Of a stretch of 64,000 nucleotides of DNA, positions 26,732 to 38,833 are shown piece after piece. How positions within the stretch are numbered: position 1 is the stretch's first letter; each line of letters starts with the position of its first letter. The position numbers and the translations under genes were made by a program. The DNA is taken from positions 806,001 through 870,000 of the forward strand of contig CM030939.1 in assembly GCA_018136815.1 (NCBI GenBank), given 5' to 3'. The notes below the pieces were generated by a model. It ran no database searches, was not told the DNA's origin, and was given only the letters and a program-made list of their open reading frames with translations. The DNA comes from Isochrysis galbana (Eukaryota; Haptophyta; Isochrysidales; Isochrysidaceae).

Positions 26732-26865
26732 ATGAGAGAGGGAGAGAGGGAGAGGAAAGGGAGAGAGGGAGAGAGGGAGAGAGAGAAAGAGAGAAAGAGA
26801 GATGGGGGGGGAGGGAAAGAGGGAGAGGGAGAGAGAGAGAAAGAGAGAGAGAGGGGGGGAGGAGG

Positions 26866-26896
<31 letters not shown>

Positions 26897-27003
26897 GGAG
26901 GGAGGGAGGCAGAGAGAGAGAGAGAAGAGATAGAGGGAGAGAAGAGAGAGGGAGAGCGAGAGAGAGAGGGGGGGGGGGGGAGAGAGAGGGAGAGAGAGCA
27001 AGA
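26533..27003. repeat. GA-rich microsatellite
   Basis: Imperfect (GA)n, GGGA and GAGG tracts over 470 bp. Long Arg/Glu- or Leu/Ser-only open frames across it are artefacts. Confidence 0.9.
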
Positions 27004-28865
27004 AGAGAAGAAACAGGGCGAGCTCGACCAGATTTCGAAAAACACGACACAAACGGAAACAGAGCCCTTGTCCACGACGTCCACCTCGCGTGTACACGTG
27101 AAGAAGGTTCATCTTCCCCCCTCAAGGCTCCCCAGAGGAAACGGGGGACGCGCGGGGGGCGCGCGCCCTTCCCGCGCGAGATGCCCCGCCTCGCGCCCCT
27201 CGTGGAGCCCTCAGTGCTCCCCACGCCCTCTCGTCGCCCGACACCCGCGCTCCAGCCGCTCGAAGCGGCGAGAGTAGCGGCGGCGAGACCTGTGCACTTC
27301 CAGCGCGAAGGCTCTTGCCGCATGGGGCTGTCGCCAAGCAGCCTCAGGTGTCTGCGCACTTCGAGACAAGGGCGAGGGCGGGACAGTGGCGAGGAAGAGA
27401 GGGGGCGGGGCGAGGGGAGCCGGGCGGGGGAGAGGGAGAGGGAGAGGGAGCAGCAGACAGCGACAACGACAGTGAGAGAGCGAGGGCGATAGCGAGGGAG
27501 AAGGAGAAGGAGAGCGTTGGGGAGAGAGAGAGAGCGAGGACAGTGGCGATGGTGGGGCTGGCACATTAGGGCGGAGCAGTGGTACTCCCTATATGGTACT
27601 GCCACTGCTCCGTGTTTGCAGCACATGCGCGTGCCGGGCTAGGCCGCGCAAGCAAGCGCAACGCAACAGGACCGAAATGTCCCTAAACTACCCGCCAGTG
27701 TGCAAGCACACCGGCAGTTGTTGTTGCGTCTCATGGGGAGGGAGTACATCCCACGAGCAGCTTTGAGTTGCTTGTGCATGTGCATCTCGGTGATCCATGA
27801 CACGAGGTTAAGTTGCGCGCGGTTTGGGGTTCCGCGCCGTCCTTCTGGTGCCCACTGGGCGACAGAGGGGTACGTCCCCCGCAACAACATGTCACCTTTT
27901 TCCTCAGTTGTCTCCGGGGTCTTGAGGTTAAGTGAAGGGAGCCATGGAGGACGACCTAGAACACGGGCCCACTGGGCCTGGTGTCTTGGAAGTGTCCTGG
28001 CTTCCTTTGGTAGCTTTCCCTCATGATCCCACGGTCAATCTTTTCTTCTTGCTGTCCCGGGGTCAGTGGTGTTGTTTTGTGAGGGCCTGCGCCTGTTCAC
28101 TCCTGCGTATTGATAGGGGACATGGAGCCCTCACGGCTCCATTCACCTATTTGTATGGCTCCTTCATCAGATGGTGAGGCCACGCAAATTGCTTGATAAA
28201 AGTAGGTTGGTGCACACTTTGCAAATGCGTCAGTGTTGCGTGTTGCGCGTGTAGGCTTGCGTCTTGCATTCATTCACCTTATAGGTCTTGCATTCCCCAA
28301 CGGCGCCAAGACCATAGCGACCATAGACTCGTCGACTTGGCGTGGGCCCCTGTAGACCGCAGCAATGCAGGAGCACAGCGGCCGTGCAAACCTTTTTCTC
28401 TTAGACGGGGTTAGCGCTCTTTCTCGTTCTCGCGCCCTCTCGCCAGGATCGTTCGCGCGATCTCTCGCCACCCCGCCACGACAGCCATACCTTGCCGCAC
28501 GGGGGGGGGGGCGCGGCCCCCCGCCACCCCCAGCATCAGCTGTCATCACTCGGGGCCTCTCACGCGCGCAGGCGAGGCCCTTGTCGCCTTACGCTGACGT
28601 GCCCCCCCCACCCTCACCGCAGCTGTGTGAAGGTCTCTTTGGAGCAGCACGCTATTGCGGCTTGGCCTGCGCATTTGGCTGCTTGTTTGTGCTTGGTTTG
28701 TGGTGCTTGTGCGCCTCCATCTAACATGCTACTGTGGGCCTCACGTGCTACATGCTACGTACGTACTACTTGCGCAAATTGAGACGTGTAAGTAACACAA
28801 CAAATACAAATAACTTGCTAGATGTAGCAGATACTAGCTAGAAGCTGATGTATTAACACTTAACA
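27004..28865. other. Intergenic, no supported gene
   Basis: Several short frames without domains. One clear hairpin at about 27573-27613: CGGAGCAGTGG pairs with CCACTGCTCCG around an AT-containing loop. CATGTAGC/ACGTACGTAC-rich short words occur at 28740-28770. Confidence 0.4.
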
Positions 28866-31045
28866 CTCAGCTGACTTCCTCGTCTTCGTCCCCGGTATCC
28901 AGCCCGCGTTCATCTAACTCTTCGCCGACCAGCGACTCGGAGTCCGATGGGTCATCCGAGTCTACGGACTCGCGCCGCAAGCCTCGCCACGCCAAGGGTG
29001 GCAACTATACCACCGCAGGCAAAAGCTATAATACTTGGGAGGGACGGCCGTCTATGATGGTCCCCGAAGGATTACATTCTAACTCTCGCCGATCTCTCCA
29101 CCCCCATGCCTCTACGTCTAAGCCAAGCAATCACAGGAGCCGGGAGAGTCGACGTCGCGCTAAACGCCACGCCGCTCCTCCCGCAGACCCAGCCCTTGTC
29201 CGATGAACCGGACATTCTTGAGCAGTGGCTACGCCACTATGGGCGTCACGGCAAAGCCTATTCCGATTCGGCTAGTGCCCCCCTCGAATACCAGGTGATG
29301 GCGGCACGCGAGGTCCCATCTGGTGAGTCCTGGCATGCTCGCATCATTTACACGACTCGCACTCTCACGAAATGGGTGCGCGCTCGTACGTTCGTCCGCA
29401 CTAAGGGCGGCACTCGCGATGCTAAGTCTAGCCTCGAGAGCCTCCAGTCGCTACGCTTTCCCGCCGACCTACGCTCTACCGACCCGAACAAGGCTGCTGC
29501 TTCCTGGCGCCGTTAACAAGACTCTCGCTGACACGGGAGCCGGCCCCTCGGTTGTAACCACCGAGCTGTTGGCCGCACTGCCCCGCGACGCTTGCGTCTT
29601 AGTCGAACACGTTTCAGACCGGCCTGCCGTTGTCGGACCGGATGGTAACCCACTCCGCACTCGGGGCTACGCTACGTTGGTTTTCTCCCTCGCCGGTGTC
29701 GAATTCCGTCACCGCTTCCTCGTCGTCGAAGGCGCGCCTATGCTTCTCCTGGGAAACGATTTCCGGGAAGCATACGCCGCCTGTATCGAACTGTCGCCGG
29801 ATGCAGGGCGTGATGGCCGCTTGACTCTCGTGGTCAACAATCGTCGCGTTCCATCCCTCGTCTCCACTCGCCCTCGTCTCTCTTCTGCACCACTTGTCGC
29901 CGTGATCTCCGCCGACCCGCCGCGGGCAGAGGAGTCGTCGCTCGTTCCTACCTCGGACAACGTTTCCTCCTGTCAGGCTCGCAGCGAGTCGCCGCCGGCG
30001 ATGTCGACTTCGGTTCCATTGCCGCCCCTCGATCCCGAGCTCGAGCCGCCCCCTCGTTTCGACTTCACACGCAGTCCTCCCTCGTCTCCTTCCCCCTCGT
30101 TCGCCGCCGTTGAGGTTGAGCCACTCTTAGCAAACGGATCCACGTCGGCCGCTGCGTTGAAGGAGTTTGCTCTGTACACCAGGCAGCCTATCACTATTCC
30201 CCCGCGATCGAGGGGTACGTTCTCCGTCCGCCTGCCTTTGGAGGTCATCGAGAACTACCCCGACTCCGCCATCCTCGTCGACCGCCTACCGCCCCGTGAC
30301 GGTCTCGATTCTCCTCCGATGGTCGCCACCAGCGTCGAAACCCCAACCCCGGAGGGGGAGGTGTTGATCACGGTCTGGAACCTGGCGACACGTCCCGTAA
30401 CCCTTCCTGCGTACTCGCCGGTGGCGTCGGCCCACATCGAGTACAAGTTGCACGAGGCTCGGTCGACATTCGCCGATGGTGGAGACGACCTCGAGTCCTC
30501 GCTCACCGAGGCACAGCGCGCGCTCCTCGACGCTATCACTATCGATCCCGACGACCAGCTGACGCCGTCCCAGAAGCAACGCGTTCGCTGCCTGCTGGCT
30601 CGACATATTGACGCGTTCGCCCTCGACCCGAAGAACCCTCGGCACACACACGTGATGGAGGTCGAGCTGCCTCTCCTCCCCGGCGCTACAGCCCATCGCC
30701 ACGCTCCGCCTAAGATGGGTGACGAGGGCCGTGCCATCGTCCACAAGCACGTCGCCGAGATGGAGGCGGCGGGCATCATTCGCAAGTCCAATTCGCCGTG
30801 GGCTTCGCGGGTTGTTCTCGTCGGTAAGAAAGATGGGTCCGTTCGCTTCTGCGTCGATTATCGGGACACGAACTCGAAGCTCCGTATTTCGGATAGCCCC
30901 CTACCGCTCACCGTCGAAGCAATCGATCGTCTATCTCGAGGCCAAGGCTCTCGAGATTCTCTGTTTCTCTGCCTGCTCGATCTTGCCTCCGGCTTCTGGT
31001 GTCTGCCCATCAAGGAGGAGGACAAACCTATCACGGCGTTCTGCA
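28866..31045 (+). mobile_element. Ty3/gypsy element, gag to partial RT
   Basis: The left part (28871-29010) is a Ser-rich gag-like region (SSNSSPTSDSESDGSSEST) also present at 45770-45870. A gag frame (LEQWLRHYGRHGKAYSDSAS, SGESWHARIIYTTRTLTKW) follows at 29200-29510. Protease, spacer and RT then lie in one frame from 29515. The element is cut at about 31045 within RT; no LTR was found at either side. Confidence 0.75.
29515..31045 (+). pseudogene. Gypsy protease-RT polyprotein, truncated
   Basis: The frame carries the retropepsin active site LADTGAGPSVVTTELL and its flap-side partner MLLLGNDF. A long Pro/Ser spacer follows, then the N-terminal RT: HVMEVELPLLPGATAHRHAP, AEMEAAGIIRKSNSPWASRV, VLVGKKDGSVRFCVDYRDTN, LDLASGFWCLPIKEEDKPIT, AFCTP. 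After AFCTP the reading switches to unrelated Ser/Pro-rich DNA at about 31045, before the YxDD active site. The element is therefore dead, though the frame runs open to 31320. Gag lies one frame away just upstream (29106-29516), giving the usual overlap. Confidence 0.85.
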
Positions 31046-31269
31046 CCCCCCTACTCTACAAACTCGTCTCTCCTCGCCTGCCCCTGCCACCACAGCCCTC
31101 CCCTCGCTCGCCCTCGCCTCTCGTCGCTCGATCGATGTCGCTTTCGCCGCCGTCCTCGCCCTCGCCCAAGCCCGCCTGCCCGCCTTCCTCTGCTGACGGG
31201 CTTCAGCCCGTCAGCATCTCTGAAATCGTCTCCTCCGCCTCCGCCGCGCCTGCCGCCGGCATGCCTCCC

Positions 31270-31911
31270 TCCTCATTGCCCTCAGGCCCTATGGGCCACT
31301 CCAATTCGTCACTTCTATAACGTCCACTATGAGAATGGGGAAGCAAGATCGGCGAAAGCAATTCTAAGAGCCATCATCTCGAGATATCACTTGCTAGTCA
31401 AGGCAAAGGTAGGCTTTTTTCAACGCCTGAAGACCCAAAGGGAGAGACTTGGGCTACACGCCCCAAGCAACAACCATTTGCGTAAGATGATCACTCCCTT
31501 GTACGCAGTCGACAAGGACAAGGATTTCAACTTGGAGATCTCGGACTCAATGGCGCAAGCGGCAACTGAGCTAGGCATCAGGAAGATAACATAACCCACT
31601 CGAGCAACGGCAAGGACGACTTATAATCAATGCCGGCCCCTGAGGGGGCGGGAAGGACACCCGAACAGGGGCATCACTCACGCCTTACCCCCTCTATCTC
31701 ACGCCCCTGGTCGAAGCAGCGCGCGCGGCATCCCCTCCCCCGATCTTCCAGAGAGGATATCGGGAGAGGGGGAAGGGGGAGTGGTAGGACTCCAGAGAGG
31801 ATATCGGGAAAGGGGGAAGGGGGAGTGGTAGGACAGGGAGGGTAGCTAGGAGTAGCACCAGCAACCTGCCCTGTGCCGAGCAAGTAGCGGCTAGTTTTTT
31901 AAGATTTTTTT
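31270..31911 (+). mobile_element. LINE 3' end with T-tail
   Basis: From about 31300 the frame encodes RHFYNVHYENGEARSAKAIL, KVGFFQRLKTQRERLGLHAP, MITPLYAVDKDKDFNLE and ends at TAA 31592-31594. It aligns with the end of the 19548-20441 ORF. The 3' UTR follows; it includes a 44-bp unit in tandem (31748 and 31792). The tail is GTGCCGAGCAAGTAGCGG, CTAGTTTTTTAAGA plus T-run (to 31911). The 5' boundary against gypsy-derived DNA lies near 31270. Confidence 0.7.
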
Positions 31912-33840
31912 ACATACAAACTTATACTCACACTCACATTCTATTTTTGAATGGGGCGTTGTTTTCGATTTTCGCACGCCCTCCCCGACGCACTGCGGCC
32001 CAGCGTCCAGGCACCTCCGACTCACCTCAAAGACATGCCTCGAGGCCGCGGCCGTGGGCGCGCGCTCGTTCCCCAACCGCATGCAACAGCTGAGTCCTCA
32101 ACGCTTTCCCGAGCGCGTCTTAGCGACTTCGCTACCGCTCTACCGATATCCGAAAGGCGTACTCTGTTTAATCGTTAATGAGGTTAACTCAATACGTGCG
32201 ACCTGCCTACACTTGTCAACTGGGATAAGCAAGGCCAGGATGATGATTGATTGATTTGCACCGCAACCGCATCAAGCCCTAGATGTTCGCGAGCAGCAAG
32301 TGAGGTCAGAAGCGGAGTTCGCTTCAAGAAGCGGACAAGTCTCCGGGTCTTATTGATTGAAAGTGATTGTGCTGTGGAAAGGATTAAGGCCAATGCGACA
32401 AGCATACGCACTCTATTCACTGTCAGAACGAACGCTCCGTGCGGCAAATCATACACTCATTCCCACCATCTACCTCCACAATCTTTGCCAACACCCAGCG
32501 CTTGGTGTCAAACAAATGCCTGCGCCAAGGTGATGTTATGAGCGTGTTCATGGAGCACTCTCCCGAACCAACTCCTTTGCCTCCTCAGGGCCAGAGGGCA
32601 AAAGCGCGGCAGCCAGCCACCCGCGCCGGTTCGCGCCGCGCGCAACTTTTCGCACCTTTATGAAATGAAAACTCATCATTTCTTTTGTTTTCGTCATGCT
32701 GTCTTCTCTTCCATCGCATCTGTGTCAGAGCACGGCTGATCTCACTCTTGGAGATTGCCTGCGAGGGCGCGCCGGCAGCTAGCGCGGAATGCGGTTCTTG
32801 CGGGGAGCTCATGGAGCTTTCCTCGGGGGTGACTACGGGCATGGTGATCGACGCACGACGCACGACGCACGGAGGGCGCGGTAGTGTGGAAGGAGGCTTG
32901 TGGGAGGTGGTGGCAGGCGATTGGGGGTGGCTCAGGCGCGTGCTTGGCTTGTATTGATATTGACTCGTTGACTCGGGGTATAGACTCAGGAACTCGGGGG
33001 GACTCGCGTGGGAACACGGAGGGACTCGCCGAAGTCGCTACAAAAACACTCACAAGAAACCCAAAAACCAAAGTCCTTGGGCTCAGAAAACTAACGTAAA
33101 CACTCTAGAATCATACGATAAATAAACCCCTCCTGCGCGGCGAAGGCTGAGGTCGCGATCGATCGCCATGCGCGAAGAAATACGAAATACGGAAAGAGAG
33201 CGCATAACTACGCAAACGAATAAGGGTTCGGACTATCGTTAAAGCGAAACTCGTCCGCTGAAGCCAACGCAGAGGGTCGAGGAGAGATCCAAACTCGCGC
33301 GGGGGGAGAAGGCGATGTGCGGAGAGACCTTCTAGACAAGAGACGAGCAAGGCGCGGCTTTCTCCTCAGCAAACTTCTTTCAAATAATTTTCAAGAAGTT
33401 TCGTCTTTCGCCAAGGGGGTGGATGGAAGTGGGGGGAGGTCGGTAGAAGTCACGAGGGGGGGGGCGGCCACAGGGGGGGGGGGCAGTAGAAGTCACAAGT
33501 GCACAACGGGGACGGTAGAAGTCCCGCGCCTTCTCCTCCTCCAGGTTGGACATGTATGGCTCGCCGTCGGAGCCTTCTGCGGATATCGTCCGCATCCGCA
33601 TCACGCCGCAGCAAACGCGCGTGAAGAATCCTTCGAGGTCGTCCGTATGGATGAGGTTGGGGCGATCCTCTTCAGGCGCAGCGCCTAGCGTCGTGGCCGG
33701 TCACGCTATTCTACGTGCCCGGAGGGAAAAGCACACTCTGAGCCTCGGGATGAACCGACACCCCCTTCACGAGGGGGACGCGTCCGCCCTCTTCCCCTTG
33801 CGTCAGATAGTAGACGCCATGGGCGCCTGGGAAGATCGCG
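31912..33840. other. Intergenic, no supported gene
   Basis: Moderate GC, many short frames. A motif GGTAGAAGTC occurs three times at 33441-33532 among G-runs. Nothing else stands out. Confidence 0.4.
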
Positions 33841-33911
33841 CCACGGTCAAAAAATGCAGCCCAACGCCCAACCCTTATTAGTAGTTAAAAAGCTCCTGTT
33901 TGACCGCCCTA
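33841..33911 (-). repeat. TAGGGCGG-family right end
   Basis: Ends CCGCCCTA; the internal 70 bp match 11495-11564, including CCACGGTCAAAAAATGCAGC. Confidence 0.65.
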
Positions 33912-34144
33912 ACAGTCTCGGGGTTGGTATCGCCGCACGCTGTCGCAACACGCGGGCACCCAGGGAGAGGTCGGGAAGAGAGCGCGGACGTCGGTTCACC
34001 ACACTCACTGTAACAACGAGACAACTTGTTTTCTGGTAGACGGCAGCCAATGGAAAGTCATCAGACTAATTTTGAGAACCACACTCCACACTCCTTGCTT
34101 CCCGTCAGCATCATGAGTGTCAGATGCGTTGGGTGAAGATGGGG

Positions 34145-34262
34145 CCTAGACCTCGAGAAAACTACGTAGGCGGGCAGGCGCCGAAGCGCCCGCCCACCTC
34201 TTGGGTCCTAGACCTCGAGAGAGTCACGCAGGCGGGCAGGCGCCGAGGCGCCCGCCCACTGC
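34145..34262. repeat. Tandem ~68-bp repeat with GC hairpin
   Basis: Two units of CTAGACCTCGAGA, then GGCGGGCAGGCGCCGA and GCGCCCGCCCAC. Each unit can fold GGGCGGGCGC against GCGCCTGCCC. Confidence 0.6.
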
Positions 34263-34306
34263 CGCGATGCGCCCAGCCGCTCGGGTCCAAGACCCCGAGC
34301 GCTGAT

Positions 34307-35029
34307 TCAGATGCCCATGAAGTTCAACACACGCGATGGGCCCTCTGGCCGAAAGCGCACGAGCCGCTCAAGAGTGCGCCGCGCCTTATGTAGGGCGTCT
34401 CCTCGCGGGCCCGACTTGGACCGCAAGAGAGTCTCGACGCCTGCCTGCCGCTCCGCGGCGCTGGCCACCTGATGGAGGCCGAAGCTGCCGAGGACGAAGG
34501 GGTACGCCTCTTCTGGAATGCAGTCCGCCAGCCAAGCGACCGCCTCCCGGCGCAGTATATCCTCCACGTCGGATTGGCTGCGCAGGGCGGCGAGCTCCGG
34601 GGCAGAGCGGCGAGGGCGGACCCGAGAGGAAGGGGCGAGAATGCCCTCTGAGAGGCGCAGCGAAGGGGGAGCCGGAGGAGGGGAGGCTCGCGGTGACAGC
34701 TCGAGCGAAAGCACTCTCCTGCGCGGGCCACCTCGCAGCGCATGCTTGCTGCGCGGCCCAGTTCGCAGCCCATGTGGGCGAGGGGCGGCGCCCCCGAGCG
34801 AGAGCCGCGGAGCAGCGGAGCCAGCCGTCAGAGCAGCCGATGCCGCCGCCAGCAGCTGGGCCACTGGCGCCCGCACCGCCACGCCGGCTCGAGACGCCCG
34901 GGGCTGCCGGCCATGCGAGGCCAGCACCCCGGAGGCAGCTCCACCGAGGGAAAGGGGTCGGCGCGCGTTCACCTCCGACGGGAGAGGGGGGGCGCCGAGC
35001 CGCCAGCGCAGGGGTGGGGAGAAGCCCAT
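34307..35029 (-). CDS. Hypothetical protein
   Basis: 241 residues, with an Ala/Arg/Pro-rich N-terminal half and a more ordinary C-terminal half: RSQSDVEDILRREAVAWLAD, CIPEEAYPFVLGSFGLHQVA, then LHKARRTLERLV. The helical, charged C-terminal part looks like real protein, and the minus frame ends cleanly at 34307. I do not recognise a family. The N-terminal half may only be open because of high GC. Confidence 0.3.
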   Translation of the reverse strand: MGFSPPLRWRLGAPPLPSEVNARRPLSLGGAASGVLASHGRQPRASRAGVAVRAPVAQLLAAASAALTAGSAAPRLSLGGAAPRPHGLRTGPRSKHALRGGPRRRVLSLELSPRASPPPAPPSLRLSEGILAPSSRVRPRRSAPELAALRSQSDVEDILRREAVAWLADCIPEEAYPFVLGSFGLHQVASAAERQAGVETLLRSKSGPRGDALHKARRTLERLVRFRPEGPSRVLNFMGI

Positions 35030-35415
35030 CGGCGCGGCGCCGTCCCGGCGCCGGTGGACAGGGAGGAGTGGGGGCCTGCTCGCCGAGAGAGTGACCAGCT
35101 AGAGGCCCCAGCTCCAGCTGGAAGCGGCCGGGCGGGCAGCAGCTGGTGCAAAACCAGATAGGGGCCCCTGGCGCCGCCGCGCGCGCCGCGCAAGCGGAGA
35201 GAGAGAGAGAGCGCGCGAGTCTCTGCACGGCGGTCGTCGTCCTAAAATTAGTTGGCTACCGTGGGCGTTGGGAACGTCACTCTCGCCTCGAAAAACGTGA
35301 ACAGGAAATTACAGGGACAGAGCAGAAAGATAGAGGGAGGGATGTGGTGAAGAACTCCGGTCAAACACAAGGCGCAAAGTAAGTCCCGCTGAGGGCGCGT
35401 GGCTCCCTGTACTTC

Positions 35416-36918
35416 ATGTCGAGGAAGGCCTTGCCTTCCTGCGATACGCTCCGCGATGGCCCCAGCAGCGCCGTTTCGACTGGTGATCAGGCCACCTTCT
35501 TTTATGCCTCGCAATCCGCTTGGTCCCGTGTCGCAGCATCGTATCGTGGCCGGTGTCACGTCTCGCGCAACAGCTCGTGCGCAGCGGTGGCAGTACTTGG
35601 CAGCTCAGTCAGTGCTGGCTGCCGGGACTCTCTCTGCCATCAGGAATGGTCGTGGGCAAGCCAACTCTCCTTGAGAGGGCAGGGACACTTCCGCACCATC
35701 GGCATATACGCCCGTCGTGCTGTCATGCCGGATTACTTCGCCGATTGCTCAAGTCAATTTGTTGATGGGGCCGACATCGTTCTTCTGGAATTCGAGCCAA
35801 ACATGCAATACCACCATGATTGCGGAGAGGCAATCGCACCCCTTATTGCAGCGGTGCGCCGTGCCGCCCCCGACGCGGTCATCGTAGCAGTTGGTTGGCC
35901 CACGCTGCGCCAGGCGAGAATTCCCGCACCAATCTGCGAGGCGAGTCTCCGCAGCAAGTTGGCGATGGCAAGCGTGGATCTCGTGCTCGCATCGCCAATA
36001 CTTCGGAACCGGACAGCGCCCAAGGCATTTCATGCTTCCGACGGCGTGCATCCTAGTGAGAAAGGGGCCGATCTCCTGGCTGAGACGGTTGCGCAATTTC
36101 TCCTTGGCCGCTTGCTAAACTCCCGATGCACGGCGGTGCCAATCCGGCAATCAGCTGCACTAGCACTTGAGATTTCAAGTCATGCACCCACCGTCAAGCC
36201 TCAAGAAGGCCCTGGGCATGAATGGTGTCATCATGATCCAGGTTCTTTCTCTGTCGTGGATAATGGTGGCTTCCGTCTGACGAGTGAACATGCAAGTACG
36301 GGACAGCGAAATACAGGATGGCTCTCGGAGAGTGCGGGAGACGCCCTCGTAATAAATGCGAGTGCAATGCTGCCCGGCACCCGCCACGCCTTTCTGATGG
36401 CCAGGCTGGGATACGAGCGTGGGTGGCGCCGGGAGCAAGGTAGCTTCGAGATCGAGTGCTTGGGCTCATGCCGCCCGTGCCATCGCATCCCCGGAGCGTG
36501 GAACAGGCAGTCCGATCCTTTCCCTCGAGTTCAAACGCTCTCGCCGGCTATGAACGCTACTCTCACTTTCACAACGAGATTCCAAATGCTCATCGGTCTA
36601 GAAGACGCTATCTTCTCGGATTGTCTCGTGCGGATCCGACACCTTGGCCGAAAACGAGATCCCCAGCACACTCGGGTGCGGATTGATAGCTTGACTTTCA
36701 GCCAAGGCTCGTGCTCTCTAGCATGCTACATTCTGAAGCGCTATCCGGCGGCCGGCGTTCAAACATTTATCCAAAATTGTGCATACAATATGGGGAGAGG
36801 AGTTCCAGGTGAAATCGGCCCGAGCTGTCTGGCGAATGCGCGAACTGCAGGTGAAGCCCAGATCGCTTGCAGATCGCGGATTCCTACGACGAGCATCCCG
36901 CTCCCACATACGAGATAA
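35416..36918 (+). CDS. SGNH/GDSL-like hydrolase-fold protein
   Basis: 500 residues from ATG 35416. Block I-like AVLGSSVSAGC lies at about residue 60, with serine in the GDS position; an acidic ADIVLLEFEPNMQY follows at about 115; and block V DGVHPSEKGADLL, with the Asp-x-x-His pair, at about 207. The spacing fits an SGNH domain of about 220 residues, as in carbohydrate O-acetyl esterases/transferases. The C-terminal half (Cys-rich, HEWCHHDPGSFSVVDNGGFR, GHAFLMARLGYERGW-like) has no recognised domain. No signal peptide is visible, so an upstream exon may be missing. The substrate is unknown; a polysaccharide role is inference from the fold. Confidence 0.6.
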   Translation: MSRKALPSCDTLRDGPSSAVSTGDQATFFYASQSAWSRVAASYRGRCHVSRNSSCAAVAVLGSSVSAGCRDSLCHQEWSWASQLSLRGQGHFRTIGIYARRAVMPDYFADCSSQFVDGADIVLLEFEPNMQYHHDCGEAIAPLIAAVRRAAPDAVIVAVGWPTLRQARIPAPICEASLRSKLAMASVDLVLASPILRNRTAPKAFHASDGVHPSEKGADLLAETVAQFLLGRLLNSRCTAVPIRQSAALALEISSHAPTVKPQEGPGHEWCHHDPGSFSVVDNGGFRLTSEHASTGQRNTGWLSESAGDALVINASAMLPGTRHAFLMARLGYERGWRREQGSFEIECLGSCRPCHRIPGAWNRQSDPFPRVQTLSPAMNATLTFTTRFQMLIGLEDAIFSDCLVRIRHLGRKRDPQHTRVRIDSLTFSQGSCSLACYILKRYPAAGVQTFIQNCAYNMGRGVPGEIGPSCLANARTAGEAQIACRSRIPTTSIPLPHTR

Positions 36919-37732
36919 CCACTAGCACGGAATGAATCGCTCGACACACACGGACCGCAACCACTGGACCTGGAAGATCTGGGTCCAGCCATGCATGCCT
37001 AGCCATACATGCGAACGGAGAGATGGAACAAAGATAACGAGCAACATGTGCAACAAACAAGTCTGTGCATTTGCCGTAGGGCAGAGAGTTTAGGGAATAT
37101 TGGGTGGATTCGGGGCTGGGCCGAGGGGATGGGGGTATGGGGGGGGGGGGGGGTACGGCTGCATTCCACGCCAAAAGAGCACCAAGTTGGGGAGGAAGCT
37201 GAGCTGCGCAGATAACGGAGGGCGCGTCCTGACGGTGCGTCCGGGAGCCAAGAGAGCATGCTACAATAGCGATCGCAAGCTGGGGGAGGAGAGCGAACAC
37301 CCAGAGAACACCGCATGCTGTGCGCGAGAAGAGTGAGCGAGCGCTCGCCAAGGTGCAACAGGAGGTGTATCACCTGCGCGCGCGCCTCGACGAGGAGCGC
37401 GCTCACGTGGCGCAGCTGCCTTTGCCCCCGGCGGTATGTCTCGGTGCGAGCGATCGGGGCGGTCAAGCACTGCGTCTCGACGCAAGGCTGCAGCCTCCCA
37501 GTGGCTCGCCCTACATACAGCACGTTCTTTGGCGCACTTCGCACCCATCGAACGTAACGCAGCCACCGACCTCACGTGCGCAAAATGCGGCTCAGGCTGA
37601 CCACGCTCACACTGGAAGCCGCGGACGCAACCGATGCTGCTGATTTGTCGTCGCCCGCATATTCCGTCTGCTCGTCGGTCTCCTCGTCCGTCTTCTCATC
37701 CGTCTCCTCGTGGCTAGGAAAATTGGCTCACA
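36919..37732. other. Intergenic with a possible coiled-coil frame
   Basis: 37320-37643 (+) reads REKSERALAKVQQEVYHLRA, RLDEERAHVAQL: a short heptad-like helix, then low-complexity sequence. It could be an exon, but no neighbour supports it. Confidence 0.3.
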
Positions 37733-38250
37733 TAAAAAAAACATCTGAAGGTTCAGGGCTAACACCTACAATCGACTGGGCACACTCCACCCTTCTATTT
37801 ACACCGCCCTTACATCCCTCGGCTCCTCCTTCCTCGCCTTCCCCCCTCCGTTCCTTGTTCTTCGGTTTCCAGGGTCCGGCCCAGGTGCGCTACCTTGGGC
37901 CCGGCTCGTTGGGTGCGGTCCGGGCAGGCCTTTTGGTTGTGCGTTTTCTGTCCGTTCTTGAGATTAGGTGTCACTTGCATGGTGAGCCCTTGGGAGGTGA
38001 GTTGCTTCCCCGTGTGCTTCCTCGACGGGATTCTTTTCTGGTCTGTGTTTCGTCGGGATTGTGGGATTGCGCCCTCCTGTGGTGGTTATTCAGCGTGTTG
38101 GCTGAGGGCGTCGCCCTCCTGCGGCAGCTTCGGGTGCTCGGCTGCGGTGTTGCCTGCGTCGTGTGTGATCCCCAGTTCGGCCGCTAATCTGGGGAGCTCC
38201 GCATTTGGGATCAGTTGGTCTTGATCGTCGATTGCATACATCGGGTCTAG
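37733..38250 (-). mobile_element. LINE subfamily B 3' end with T-tail
   Basis: Minus strand: a frame starting MYAIDDQDQLIPNAELPRLA and ending near 38090, a 3' UTR sharing GTAGCGCACCTGGGCCGGAC with the 10761 and 40867 copies, then the tail AACCTTCAGATG plus T-run ending at 37733. A short dyad, AACTAA/TTAGTT, lies just upstream at 38254. Confidence 0.45.
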
Positions 38251-38740
38251 CTCCAACTAACTTTATACTTAGTTCAGTATGGGGGGCCGCCTCGCGTCCC
38301 CCCTCTCAGGCACCAATTCCCCTCCAGGGGGCCTGTCGGTCATCCCCATGCTCTGCCTTTTGGCATGAGCAGGGCATTCAACACAACCACCCAGACCCCC
38401 AGTGGGCGCGGGTCGCGAGCCGCACTCCCAGGCCCGCTTGGGCCTGCTCTCGTACTGACTCCCCCCCCATCCCTGGTCGCCAGGCAGATAGGGGTCTCTG
38501 GGCGGCGCCCAGGGCCAGCGAGGCAAGCGTGGGAGAGGCAGGGGGGGCCAGGGGCTGAGCCCCACCCTCCACTGTCCCCTGAGCTGGCAGGGGCTGGCGA
38601 GACTCACGCTTCCCCGACCCGCTTCCTAACAGGGGACCGGGTGGTTCGCAGGCTCAAATCTCATGCGTTGCCATTTTGTTTTTGCCGTCAAACGCAAAGC
38701 TGATGGCTCCATCGAAAGTTTGCTGAGGCCAGGCTTGTTG
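38251..38740. other. GC-rich intergenic
   Basis: Only overlapping composition-driven frames on both strands; no gene or clear repeat. Confidence 0.4.
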
Positions 38741-38833
38741 CACTGTGGCGATGTAGGGGGGTGTGCCCACCACTCACGGGGAGTTTTCTTTTTTTTTCAA
38801 GTGAAAACCGACATTGAAGGTGGCGGTCGTCGC
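38741..38833. repeat. 92-bp dispersed direct repeat, copy 1
   Basis: CACTGTGGCGATGTAGGGGG through GACATTGAAGGTGGCGGTCG recurs almost base for base at 54687-54783, differing mainly in T-run length. Flanks are unrelated. It is too short for the LINE or gypsy pieces recognised here. Confidence 0.7.

Noticed and set aside
26310-27626. Long open frames of Leu/Ser or Arg/Glu across 26.3-27.6 kb
   Set aside because: They come from the GA/CT microsatellite; every phase is open. Only the MOT1-like piece at 26120-26492 shows non-repeat protein.
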